Origin: Bacteroidales bacterium
GTDB lineage: Bacteria; Bacteroidota; Bacteroidia; Bacteroidales; UBA932
NCBI GenBank assembly: GCA_029098505.1
Contig: JAQXOE010000031.1
Coordinates: 1-59,087, forward strand
Direction: 5' to 3'
DNA length: 59,087 nt
Part shown: positions 50,942 through 58,927 of the stretch, one piece after another
Layout of the letters: the number at the start of each line of letters is the position of its first letter
How positions within the stretch are numbered: position 1 is the stretch's first letter
The notes under the pieces: generated by a model
Databases searched by the model: none
Seen by the model: the letters and a program-made list of their open reading frames with translations, nothing else
What the model was told of the DNA's origin: nothing
Translations under genes and position numbers: made by a program

Positions 50942-50974
50942 TTCAAAAGATAGTACTATTAAACAATATTAACA

Positions 50975-52423
50975 ATGTCAACAAAAAAGCTCAATCTGAA
51001 GTATTGCGTCCTTCTGCCTATTGTGCTCCTGGTCTCAATCTTCCTCTGGGCCGTGCCTACCGAATTCTATGGTATTGAGGCCCTTACGGCAGTTCAGCAG
51101 CGTGTTATCGCACTGTTTGTCTTCGCCGCTCTTATGTGGATGTTCGAAATTATTCCGAACTGGACCACTTCACTTCTTGTAATCGTCCTTTCCCTCCTGC
51201 TGGTATCTGACAAGGGACTGTCCTTCCTCTGTACTCCTGAGGCAGGCAAGCTCGTAGGATACAAGAGCATTATGTCCGCCTTCGCGGATCCTATCGTAAT
51301 GCTCTTCCTCGGTGGTTTCGTGCTGGCTATTATGGCTTCGAAATACGGTCTGGACGTTACTCTCGCCAGAGCCCTTCTCAAGCCTTTCGGCAAGAAACCG
51401 AAGTGGGTGCTTCTCGGCTTCCTCGTAATTATCGCCATCTTCTCGATGTTTATGTCGAACACTGCTACAGCTGCGATGATGCTTGCATTCCTCGCTCCTG
51501 TGCTCGCTTCACTTCCTGAAGATGACAAGGGACGTATCGGACTCGCTCTCGCCATTCCTGTCGCTGCCAATCTCGGTGGTATCGGAACCACCATCGGTAC
51601 ACCTCCGAATGCTACCGCAGTAGGTTTCCTCGCTGACAACGGCATCAATGTGACCTTCGCTCAGTGGGCTATGCATATGATTCCTTTCGTCCTGATTATG
51701 ATAGTGATAGCTTGGGTACTTCTCCAGGTTCTTTTCCCTTTCAAGACCAAGGAACTTGTACTCAACATACCTCCAAGTCAGCGCAAAACCGACTGGAAGA
51801 CCTATGTCGTATGGATTACCTTCGCTGTGACCATACTTCTCTGGGCTACTGAGGCCATCACCGGAGTAAGCTCCAACGTTGTCGCCCTCATTCCTCTCGC
51901 AGTCTTCTCGGCTACAGGTCTTTTCGGCAAGGAAGACATCAAGGAGATCAACTGGACAGTGCTTTGGCTCGTTGCCGGAGGTTTCGCCCTCGGTACCGAT
52001 ATGAACGGAACAGGTCTTGCCAAGGTTCTCATCGAGGCTATCCCATTCGGCCAGATGCCTGTGCTCCTCATCTTCATCATCGCCGGCATTGTATGCTACT
52101 TCCTCTCGAACTTCATCAGCAACTCTGCTACTGCCGCCCTCCTCATTCCTATCCTTATCGTTGTGGCTATGGCAATGAGTGACCCTGCAGCTGCAAACAA
52201 TGCACAGTTCCTCGCTTGGGGCGGAACCCACGCAATGATCATCTTCGTGGCTACCTGTGCATCCATCGCTATGCTCTTCCCGATCTCTACACCTCCTAAT
52301 GCCATCGCATCCTCAACAGGTCTCGTGCCTACCAAGGAGATGACCAAGGTGGGTATCATCATCGGCGCAATCGGCTTTGTATTCGGATTCTTCTGGCTTA
52401 CAAAGATTTTCCCTTTTGCATAA
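50975..52423 (+). CDS. DASS/SLC13-family anion transporter
   Basis: A 482-residue inner-membrane transporter of the divalent anion:sodium symporter family, with about 11 hydrophobic helices. The two symmetry-related SNT substrate/sodium signatures are SNTATAAMMLAFLAP (about 158-172) and SNFISNSATAALLIPI (about 387-402). GTPPNATAV and STPPNAIAS are the family Pro-rich hairpin tips. Likely substrates are succinate, malate or related dicarboxylates. Succinate is a main fermentation product of these bacteria, so uptake or export is possible. It is followed by a porin gene, suggesting a paired route across both membranes. Confidence 0.92.
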   Translation: MSTKKLNLKYCVLLPIVLLVSIFLWAVPTEFYGIEALTAVQQRVIALFVFAALMWMFEIIPNWTTSLLVIVLSLLLVSDKGLSFLCTPEAGKLVGYKSIMSAFADPIVMLFLGGFVLAIMASKYGLDVTLARALLKPFGKKPKWVLLGFLVIIAIFSMFMSNTATAAMMLAFLAPVLASLPEDDKGRIGLALAIPVAANLGGIGTTIGTPPNATAVGFLADNGINVTFAQWAMHMIPFVLIMIVIAWVLLQVLFPFKTKELVLNIPPSQRKTDWKTYVVWITFAVTILLWATEAITGVSSNVVALIPLAVFSATGLFGKEDIKEINWTVLWLVAGGFALGTDMNGTGLAKVLIEAIPFGQMPVLLIFIIAGIVCYFLSNFISNSATAALLIPILIVVAMAMSDPAAANNAQFLAWGGTHAMIIFVATCASIAMLFPISTPPNAIASSTGLVPTKEMTKVGIIIGAIGFVFGFFWLTKIFPFA

Positions 52424-52442
52424 TCTGACTTTTATATAATCC

Positions 52443-52466
52443 GGAAGGGGGCTTTTGTCCCCTTCC
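52443..52466 (+). terminator. Hairpin between the DASS transporter and the porin
   Basis: GGAAGGGG (52443-52450) pairs perfectly with CCCCTTCC (52459-52466) over an 8-nt loop; a T-poor tract follows. It may attenuate or stabilise the message between the two genes rather than end it. Confidence 0.5.
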
Positions 52467-52482
52467 TATAATTTTACAGTGT

Positions 52483-53682
52483 ATGAAAACCAGAATTCCT
52501 GCAGCAGCGCTTGCTCTTTTTTGCGCTGTCAGCGCATCCGCACAGGATGCACAGATCAAGCTCTACGGATTCATCCGCAACTTCGCCCACATCGACACTC
52601 ACGAGATGACTGCCGGTACTGCCGACCTCTTCAGCTACGGTCCTAAGGACAATGACAATGACAACACCACCTATCATTTTACAGCTATCACCAGCCGCCT
52701 CGGTGTAGATGTAAGCGGCTACCAGTATGGCAATATGTCCGCTTCAGCCAAGATTGAGGCAGACTTCTACAACGGTGTAAGCGGTGTTAGCGGAACTGCT
52801 GTACTCCGCCTCCGTCAGGCTTATATGACCCTTGGATGGAAGGATGAGGACAAGCTCCCTACCACGCTCAAGATAGGACAGGCCTGGCATCCGATGGCAG
52901 CCGATATGCCTGACGTTATTTCCCTTAACACGGGAGCTCCTTTCGGACCATTCTCACGTACTCCGCTGATGCAGTTCGACAAGAGCTTCAGTTCATCATT
53001 TTCAATGACTGCTGCGGCTATATGGCAGATGCAGTACACTTCTGCAGGTCCTGCAGGAGCTTCAGCAAACTATATCAAGTACAGTGGTATCCCTGAACTT
53101 TATGCCGGCGTATCTTACAAGGGAGAGAACTCCTTGGTGAGAGTTGGTGTCGATTTCCTCAGCATCAAGCCTGTACAGGCTGAAAAGGATCGCCTCAACA
53201 CTGTTTCTCCTTTCCTCTATGCACAGTACAAGAAGGGACTCTTCTCTGTTAAGGCAAAAACCATTTATGCACAGGCAGGTGAGCACGTTAACCTCAATGG
53301 CGGTTACGGTCGTGCAGCTGAGGGTGGCTATACTCCTACCAACAACTCTTCAAGCTGGGTCAGCCTTTCATATGGCAAGGATTGGCAGTTTGTACTCTTC
53401 GGAGGTTTCTCAAAGAACTTCGGTTCAAAGAAGGCGCTTGAAAGCGACGAGGCATTCTGGTTCAGCAAGAACAGCGCTGCCAATATGAACACAATGTACA
53501 GGCTTACTCCTACCATCATCCGTAATCTCGGAAAGGTGACCATAGGTCTCGAGTATGAGCTCACTTCAGTTCAGTACGGTGATAAGTCAAAGGGTATGAA
53601 CCTTGAAAAGGGTCTCTATGACCAGGGACTCCATTGGGTAAGCAACAACAGGCTCCAGGCGATGTTCAAATACGCTTTCTAG
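52483..53682 (+). CDS. DcaP-like outer-membrane porin
   Basis: A 399-residue predicted beta-barrel. The signal peptide ends SASAQ and the barrel begins IKLYGFIRNFAHID. Alternating amphipathic strands continue to a C-terminal FKYAF with the terminal Phe recognised by BAM. SRLGVDVSGYQYGNMSASAKIEADF and RLRQAYMTLGW resemble DcaP-type porins, which take up dicarboxylates in other bacteria. The gene is 59 bp after the DASS transporter, fitting a joint role. Not a TonB receptor: no plug domain. Confidence 0.78.
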   Translation: MKTRIPAAALALFCAVSASAQDAQIKLYGFIRNFAHIDTHEMTAGTADLFSYGPKDNDNDNTTYHFTAITSRLGVDVSGYQYGNMSASAKIEADFYNGVSGVSGTAVLRLRQAYMTLGWKDEDKLPTTLKIGQAWHPMAADMPDVISLNTGAPFGPFSRTPLMQFDKSFSSSFSMTAAAIWQMQYTSAGPAGASANYIKYSGIPELYAGVSYKGENSLVRVGVDFLSIKPVQAEKDRLNTVSPFLYAQYKKGLFSVKAKTIYAQAGEHVNLNGGYGRAAEGGYTPTNNSSSWVSLSYGKDWQFVLFGGFSKNFGSKKALESDEAFWFSKNSAANMNTMYRLTPTIIRNLGKVTIGLEYELTSVQYGDKSKGMNLEKGLYDQGLHWVSNNRLQAMFKYAF

Positions 53683-53702
53683 CAATAGAATCACATACTA
53701 TT

Positions 53703-53741
53703 AGAGGATGACGAATTAGTGTTAGTCGTCCTCTTTTTTTT
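53703..53741 (+). terminator. Rho-independent terminator after the porin
   Basis: AGAGGATGAC (53703-53712) pairs with GTCGTCCTCT (53725-53734), one G-U pair, loop 12 nt, and is followed by a run of eight T ending at 53741. It ends the DASS-porin transcript. Confidence 0.9.
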
Positions 53742-53899
53742 ATTTATTGGTCATAATCGGAGATAGGGTAAGTCTGGCCGTAATTCCGTCGGAACAGCTT
53801 CCACTCCCTCCCTGCCTCCGCTATCGCGGCAGGTCCCTCTGAACCTGGCTTAGTGTGCAATGCAATGAAGCTGTTTTGAACAAAATATTGAAATTTTTC

Positions 53900-53929
53900 T
53901 TGTTTTTCAATATATAATATCTATCTTTC
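53900..53929 (+). promoter_or_regulatory. Promoter of the NfeD-flotillin operon
   Basis: TTG at 53900-53902, a 19-bp spacer and TATCTTTC at 53922-53929 (one base off TAnnTTTG) lie 31 bp before the ATG at 53961. The spacer is very A/T-rich. Confidence 0.6.
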
Positions 53930-53960
53930 ACGAGAAATAACCAATTAATAACATTTTGCT

Positions 53961-54563
53961 ATGCTTTCAGAGTGGTGGAATTCACTGAGTGTGATTATGC
54001 GGGTGGTCTGGGGCTTGACCCTTTCCGCTTCGCTTGTCTTTATCATCCAGACCATAATGACTTTCATTGGGGCCGACACAGGAGGAGATTTTGATGTACC
54101 TGACGGAGACCTTGGTTTTGACCCTTCATCCTTGGGCCATTCGGGAATGAATCTCTACACCTTGAGAAACCTTGTAAATTTCCTCCTCGGTTTCGGTTGG
54201 ACCCTTATTCTTCTCGAGGAAAGCATCAATTCCACAGCGCTGCTCATTTTCATTGCCCTGCTCGTCGGCTTGGGTCTCGTGGCTATTGTTATGTATCTCT
54301 TCAAGTGGATGAGCGATATGCAGCAGTCGGGCAACATTGACGTATACAAATCAGCCGTTGGCTGTACAGGCACGGTTTATCTTACCATTCCGGGCGAGCG
54401 CAAGGGCGACGGGAAGGTGCAGATTACCATAAACAATGCCGTGCGCGAGTATGCCGCCCTGACCGACGGGGAAACCATCAAGACCGGAACCCCTATCAAG
54501 GTTATTGAGGTCATCAATCAGGGCACTTTGCTGGTGGAAGAGCTCAACTCGTTTATAGTCTGA
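53961..54563 (+). CDS. NfeD-family membrane protein (flotillin partner)
   Basis: A 200-residue membrane protein with hydrophobic helices at about 12-37 and two in the 67-115 region. It ends in a small beta domain (about 130-200; GCTGTVYLTIPGERKGDGKV, then GTPIKVIEVINQGTLLVEEL) of the NfeD OB-fold type, as in YuaF of Bacillus. NfeD proteins pair with SPFH proteins, and the flotillin gene follows 47 bp downstream. Probably part of a membrane microdomain assembly. Confidence 0.85.
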   Translation: MLSEWWNSLSVIMRVVWGLTLSASLVFIIQTIMTFIGADTGGDFDVPDGDLGFDPSSLGHSGMNLYTLRNLVNFLLGFGWTLILLEESINSTALLIFIALLVGLGLVAIVMYLFKWMSDMQQSGNIDVYKSAVGCTGTVYLTIPGERKGDGKVQITINNAVREYAALTDGETIKTGTPIKVIEVINQGTLLVEELNSFIV

Positions 54564-54610
54564 GCCTTGTAATAATTGACTTACAATGATAAACAAATAA
54601 TCAAGCTGTT

Positions 54611-56026
54611 ATGGGAATTGAAATTATCCTCATCGTCGTGTTTATAGTCGTTGTGACTTTTGCAGCCATACTCAAGCGCTATAAACGTTGTCCATCGGAC
54701 AAGATACTCGTTATTTATGGTAAGACCGGAAAGAGCAAGACCGGTTCCATCTCATCAGCCCGCTGTATTCACGGCGGAGCCTCGTTCATTTGGCCGGTTT
54801 TCCAAAGCTATGCCTTCCTTGATCTCACTCCTATTTCCATTGAGTGCAATCTTACCAATGCCCTTTCGAAGCAGAATATCCGTGTTGACGTGCCGTGCCG
54901 CTTCACCGTCGGTATTTCCACCGAGCCTGAGAATATGACCAATGCCGCTGAGCGTCTCCTCGGACTCCATACGGACGACATCAGGAATATTGCCACAGAT
55001 ATTCTTTTCGGTCAATTGAGGCTTGTCATTGCCACTATGGACATTGAGGAAATCAATGCCGACCGCGACAAATTCCTGGCGAATGTCAGCACCAATGTCG
55101 AAGCGGAGCTTCGCAAGATAGGTCTTAAGCTTATCAATGTCAATGTGACCGATATCCGCGACGAGTCGGGTTATATCGAGGCCCTCGGTAAGGAGGCTGC
55201 TGCAAAGGCTATCAATGACGCGAAAAAGAGCGTTGCCGAGCAGAACCGTTTCGGTGAGATCGGTAAGGCTGAGGCTGACAGGGATAAGGATATCCGAATT
55301 GCCGAAACCAGTCGCGATACCCGAATTTGCACTGCTGATGCCAATGCCAAGGCTGTCGAAGGAGAGAACAACTCGCGTATTGCCATTGCCAATTCTGACG
55401 CTTTGCGCCGCGAGAAACAGGCTGAGGCTGAGCGAATTGCGGTAGCAGCAGAGAAGGTTCAGGCTGCGAAGGCTCTCGAGGAGGCGTACAAGAGCGAGCG
55501 TGATGCCGAACTTGCACGCGCAGCGAAGGAAAAAGCGACCCAGGAGGCAAATATCGTCGTGGCTGCGCAGATTGCCAAGGAAAAGGCAATAATCGAGGCT
55601 GAGGCCGAGGCTGAGAAAATGAGACGCACCGCACAGGGTGAAGCAGATGCTATTTACGCGAAGATGGATGCGCAGGCTCGCGGTATCTTCGAGATTCTCA
55701 CCAAGCAGGCGAGCGGTTTCGGTCAGCTCGTTGATTCTGCCGGTGGAGATGCTGAGAAGGCTATCACGATGCTTATTGCCGACAAGCTTCCTGAACTTGT
55801 CAAGACTCAGGTGGAGGCGGTCAAGGGCATTAAGATCGATAAGGTAACTGTTTGGGATGGAGCAGGTTCCAAGGACGGAAAGACCGCTACGTCTAATTTT
55901 ATCTCAGGAATGATGCAGTCGGTTCCTCCTCTTAACGACCTCTTCAGGATGGCAGGACTTAACCTTCCGGATTACCTGAAGGGCAAGGCTGACGTTCAGG
56001 AGAACAAGGAAGAAACAAATAATTGA
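54611..56026 (+). CDS. Flotillin-family SPFH protein
   Basis: A 471-residue flotillin. An N-terminal membrane segment (about 3-23) is followed by the SPFH/band-7 domain (about 25-195; DKILVIYGKTGK, IRVDVPCRFTVGIS, LKLINVNVTDIRDESGYIEALG). A long Ala/Glu-rich coiled coil (about 195-365) carries EA repeats typical of flotillins. The C-terminal part (GFGQLVDSAGGDAEKAITMLIADKLPEL) mediates oligomerisation. It organises membrane microdomains. Partner NfeD gene is upstream, and a small HTH gene starts 1 bp after the stop. Confidence 0.93.
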   Translation: MGIEIILIVVFIVVVTFAAILKRYKRCPSDKILVIYGKTGKSKTGSISSARCIHGGASFIWPVFQSYAFLDLTPISIECNLTNALSKQNIRVDVPCRFTVGISTEPENMTNAAERLLGLHTDDIRNIATDILFGQLRLVIATMDIEEINADRDKFLANVSTNVEAELRKIGLKLINVNVTDIRDESGYIEALGKEAAAKAINDAKKSVAEQNRFGEIGKAEADRDKDIRIAETSRDTRICTADANAKAVEGENNSRIAIANSDALRREKQAEAERIAVAAEKVQAAKALEEAYKSERDAELARAAKEKATQEANIVVAAQIAKEKAIIEAEAEAEKMRRTAQGEADAIYAKMDAQARGIFEILTKQASGFGQLVDSAGGDAEKAITMLIADKLPELVKTQVEAVKGIKIDKVTVWDGAGSKDGKTATSNFISGMMQSVPPLNDLFRMAGLNLPDYLKGKADVQENKEETNN

Positions 56027-56027
56027 T

Positions 56028-56243
56028 ATGGCTATTATAGTAAACGTAGATGTGATGCTCGCCCGTAGGAAGATGTCCTGTGGGGAACTTGCCGAAAAGG
56101 TGGGCATATCAGCTGCGAATCTGTCCATACTCAAGACTGGCAAGGCCAAGGCGGTGCGTTTCAGTACCCTGAATGCTATCTGCAAGGCTTTGGACTGCCA
56201 GCCCGGCGACGTGCTGGCTTATGAATCTGATACAGCCGAGTAG
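56028..56243 (+). CDS. Small Xre-type HTH regulator (YozG-like)
   Basis: A 71-residue DNA-binding protein consisting of one Cro/C1-type helix-turn-helix: VDVMLARRKMSCGELAEKVGISAANLSILKTG carries the HTH, and FSTLNAICKALDCQPGDVLAY the final helices. There is no sensor or dimerisation domain. It starts 1 bp after the flotillin stop, so it is almost certainly co-translated and may autoregulate that operon; its targets are unknown. Confidence 0.85.
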   Translation: MAIIVNVDVMLARRKMSCGELAEKVGISAANLSILKTGKAKAVRFSTLNAICKALDCQPGDVLAYESDTAE

Positions 56244-56257
56244 GAGCGGATACTTTT

Positions 56258-56285
56258 GCCGTGCAGACAGCTCTGTCTGCACGGC
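56258..56285. terminator. Strong 12-bp hairpin after the HTH gene
   Basis: GCCGTGCAGACA and TGTCTGCACGGC are perfect complements around GCTC. No U-run follows (TGTTAATG), so intrinsic termination is doubtful; it may be a 3'-end stabilising or processing structure. Confidence 0.5.
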
Positions 56286-56318
56286 TGTTAATGCTCAAAG
56301 AGGACTGTCGAAAAGAAG

Positions 56319-57779
56319 ATGAGAGAAACTATATCGATAAGGAATGGAATCTGTACCGCTCCTGAGCACAGCATGGCTCAGCCGGTCAATTTTTCTATGA
56401 TGGAAGGCGAGCAGATTGCCATAGTGGGTCCGAACGCCTCGGGCAAATCACGGCTCGTCGACCTCATCCGGGGACGTTGGCGTCTTCTGGGTGAGGGCGT
56501 AAAGTACGACTTCGGTCCGGATAGGCGACCGCCTTACAAGAATATTCGTATGGTGACTTTCAGGGATCTCTACGGAGATGTGGCCGGGGCGGATTTCTAT
56601 TATCAGCAACGCTGGCATTCACAGGATACCGAGTTTTCTCCCTTTCTTCGCGATATAGTCCCTGAAGTATCAGATGATGCTTTCCGTCCTGATATTGACG
56701 CACTACTGGATGACGGAAACGGGGGCAGTCTCCTCGATAAGAGGGTGGTTATGCTTTCAAGTGGCGAAAGACGCCGTTTCCAAATCGCAATGGCTCTTTA
56801 TGACGCGCCAAGGGTATTGATACTGGACCATCCCTATGTCGGTCTTGATGCTCCTACCCGCGAATCACTCTCTTCCAAACTCGAGGAACTGGTGAAAGCT
56901 GGCCGCAGCCAGATTCTGATGCTTCTGTCCCGCGACGACGAAATTCCGCCTCTGATTACCCACGTTGTGCCCGTCGACAATCTCTGCTGCGGGCAGAAAC
57001 TTCCTGTGGGGCAATTTTTCGCTGCCCGCCACCGCTCTCCGGAGCTTCCGCAGCAGCTCACATCTGAGAAACGGGATGCCATCCTCAGCCTTCCCGAAGG
57101 CATTGATTGTCCCAATGGCAATATCATCGAGTTGCGTGATCTTAGTATTGGATACGCCGGCAGAACCATACTCGACCATATTGATCTGACTGTGAAAAGA
57201 GGCGAGAAATGGGCGCTCGAGGGCCGTAACGGTTCGGGAAAATCGACACTGCTCAGCATAATCTGCGCTGACAATCCTCAAAGCTACGCATGCGACGTGT
57301 CCCTTTTCGGACGCCAAAGGGGCAGCGGTGAGAGCATCTGGGATATTAAGAAACGGATCGGCTATGTCAGCCCCGAGATGTGCAGAGCCTTCCAGAAACC
57401 CGTTCCCGTCATCAATATTGTCGCGAGCGGCTATCAGGATTTTGCCGGACTATATCGTGCTCCATTGAGTGAGGCAATGGGGCCTTGCGAGTTTTGGATG
57501 GACATATTCGGGGTATCTGCATTGCGCGACCGTCTCTTTACAAGCCTCTCGGGAGGAGAGCAGAGGCTGGTAATGCTTGCCAGGGCCTTTGTCAAGAATC
57601 CGCCTCTGCTCATTCTGGATGAGCCTACCCTCGAGCTGGACGAGAGAAACTGCCGGCTCGCCAAGGATGTAATTGAAGCCTTTTGCAGCAAACCTGGCAA
57701 GACCTTGATAATGGTTTCGCATTACAAAGAGGACTTTCCTTCCTGCATCAATTCAACTTTCAATCTGAACCGCGAATGA
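56319..57779 (+). CDS. Double-NBD ABC ATPase, ModF-like
   Basis: A 486-residue soluble protein with two ABC nucleotide-binding domains and no membrane part. NBD1 has Walker A GPNASGKS (about 37-44), signature LSSGERRR and Walker B LILDHPYVGLD, in which the catalytic Glu is replaced by His. NBD2 has GRNGSGKS, LSGGEQRL and an intact LILDEPTLELD. The arrangement and the lack of an EF-type linker point to the ModF/PhrA branch, whose role is poorly defined, rather than ABC-F ribosome factors. Its stop overlaps the TauE/SafE start by 4 bases. Confidence 0.8.
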   Translation: MRETISIRNGICTAPEHSMAQPVNFSMMEGEQIAIVGPNASGKSRLVDLIRGRWRLLGEGVKYDFGPDRRPPYKNIRMVTFRDLYGDVAGADFYYQQRWHSQDTEFSPFLRDIVPEVSDDAFRPDIDALLDDGNGGSLLDKRVVMLSSGERRRFQIAMALYDAPRVLILDHPYVGLDAPTRESLSSKLEELVKAGRSQILMLLSRDDEIPPLITHVVPVDNLCCGQKLPVGQFFAARHRSPELPQQLTSEKRDAILSLPEGIDCPNGNIIELRDLSIGYAGRTILDHIDLTVKRGEKWALEGRNGSGKSTLLSIICADNPQSYACDVSLFGRQRGSGESIWDIKKRIGYVSPEMCRAFQKPVPVINIVASGYQDFAGLYRAPLSEAMGPCEFWMDIFGVSALRDRLFTSLSGGEQRLVMLARAFVKNPPLLILDEPTLELDERNCRLAKDVIEAFCSKPGKTLIMVSHYKEDFPSCINSTFNLNRE

Positions 57780-58507
57780 CTCAGGCGTTCATACTCGTAT
57801 TTCTTGGCGTAATGGCGGCCAGTTTCATTCAGAGGGTGACAGGCTTTGGCTTTGGCATCTTCATAATGACCATATTGCCATTCATTATGCCAAGTTATGC
57901 AGAAGCTACCGCCTTGTCAGGGACTCTGGCTCTTGTGACTGCCTTCCTGACAGCTGTTAAATACAGGAAAGCCGTTAACTGGAAGAAATTGCTGCCCATA
58001 CTGCTGACTTTCATAGTGGTTTCCTTTTTTGCGGTACTGCTTTTGGGCTCCGTGAATGACCGCTCCCTTAAGCTTGTGCTTGGCGTGATAATGATAGCGG
58101 TCAGCATATACTTCTTCTTTATTAGCGAAAGAATACATCTACGTCCCACTCTGCCCGTTCAGCTCGGAATGGGAAGTCTATCAGCCTTGATGGGAGGCTT
58201 GTTTGCAATGCAGGGGCCTCCCGCTGTCGTATATTTCGTTTCATCCACTGATGACAAGGACGAGTACATTGCCCTGACCCAATGGTATTTCTTTATTGGC
58301 AATCTTGCCCTGACCTTTTTCAGGGCCAGTCACGGTTTCCTTACTCCGACCGTTGGGAAAATGTGGCTTATTGGAGTTCCTGCTGGCTTTTTGGGCCTAT
58401 TCCTGGGTGAAAAGGTATATAAGAAGCTGCCGGTCAAGACGATACGCAAGGTTGTTTACGCCTATATGGCCCTTGCTGGCATCCTGACCCTGTTTTTCGC
58501 CCGCTAA
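57776..58507 (+). CDS. TauE/SafE-family membrane permease
   Basis: A 243-residue integral membrane protein of the TauE/SafE (DUF81) family with about eight hydrophobic helices. The characteristic repeats are GFGFGIFIMTILPFIMP (about 22-38) and MGGLFAMQGPPAVVYF in the second half. Members export or import small sulfur-containing or carboxylic anions; the substrate is unknown here. I use the ATG at 57776, which overlaps the ABC gene's stop as ATGA. Translational coupling to a soluble double-NBD ATPase is uncommon, as TauE proteins are thought to be secondary carriers. Confidence 0.85.
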   Translation: MTQAFILVFLGVMAASFIQRVTGFGFGIFIMTILPFIMPSYAEATALSGTLALVTAFLTAVKYRKAVNWKKLLPILLTFIVVSFFAVLLLGSVNDRSLKLVLGVIMIAVSIYFFFISERIHLRPTLPVQLGMGSLSALMGGLFAMQGPPAVVYFVSSTDDKDEYIALTQWYFFIGNLALTFFRASHGFLTPTVGKMWLIGVPAGFLGLFLGEKVYKKLPVKTIRKVVYAYMALAGILTLFFAR

Positions 58508-58573
58508 GTTTTTTAAGACTCTTGTTGGCTGCGGTCGCCTTGGGGTTCTGGCCTTTGCGACCGTGTTCGCTAT

Positions 58574-58675
58574 GGGGGATAACCTATTGTGTATCAACTC
58601 CTTAAGTATTTAGCTATAGAAAAAATTCCCTATAGCTAATCATTTATTTTATTGATAATCAGGCACTTATCCCCC
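58574..58675. repeat. 102-bp palindromic element, copy C
   Basis: The same layout as copies A and B: a left flank starting GGGGGATAACCTATTGTGTA, arms TTAAGTATTTAGCTATAGA (58602-58620) and CCTATAGCTAATCATTTAT (58629-58647) with an 8-nt loop, and a right flank ending ACTTATCCCCC. The arms pair well only in their inner half, so this copy is the most degenerate. It lies 118 bp beyond the 3' end of tRNA-Asn. Confidence 0.8.
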
Positions 58676-58751
58676 ACGCTTCACCTTTGGCTTTAAGGAG
58701 AATAGCCAGCTTCCTCACTACAAGAAACCAAGCGTAAATGTCCATTAAATC

Positions 58752-58790
58752 AGAAAAACAAAAACAGACCGCCAAAAATGACGGTCTGTT
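58752..58790 (-). terminator. Terminator of tRNA-Asn
   Basis: On the minus strand AACAGACCG pairs with CGGTCTGTT (plus-strand arms 58782-58790 and 58763-58771) over 10 nt and is followed by a T-rich tract. It begins 3 bp after the tRNA end. Confidence 0.85.
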
Positions 58791-58793
58791 TTG

Positions 58794-58867
58794 CTCCCCC
58801 TCGGGGACTTGAACCCAGGACCCCCTGATTAACAGTCAGGTGCTCTAACCAACTGAGCTAAGGAGGA
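58794..58867 (-). tRNA. tRNA-Asn (anticodon GTT)
   Basis: The minus strand reads as a complete tRNA: acceptor TCCTCCT with AGGGGGA (one G-U type pair), D arm GCTC/GAGC, anticodon arm CCTGA-CTGTTAA-TCAGG with anticodon GTT, T arm with TTCAAGT, discriminator G at 58794. CCA is not encoded, unlike tRNA-His in the same window. Confidence 0.96.
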
Positions 58868-58897
58868 ATGTTTTCCGTTTCTTTCGTAACGGGATTG

Positions 58898-58927
58898 CAA
58901 AGGTACTGCTTTTTTTTAAAGTTCCAA
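58898..58927 (-). promoter_or_regulatory. tRNA-Asn promoter
   Basis: On the minus strand TTG (58927-58925), 19 bp and TACCTTTG (58905-58898) match the Bacteroidetes consensus, 30 bp upstream of the tRNA. Confidence 0.75.

Noticed and set aside
52483..53682. SusC/TonB-dependent receptor
   Set aside because: Only 399 residues, no plug domain and no TonB box; it is a simple porin-size barrel.
56319..57779. Antibiotic-resistance or ABC-F ribosome protection protein
   Set aside because: The linker between the two NBDs is not the charged ABC-F type, and NBD1 lacks its catalytic Glu; the ModF-like branch fits better.
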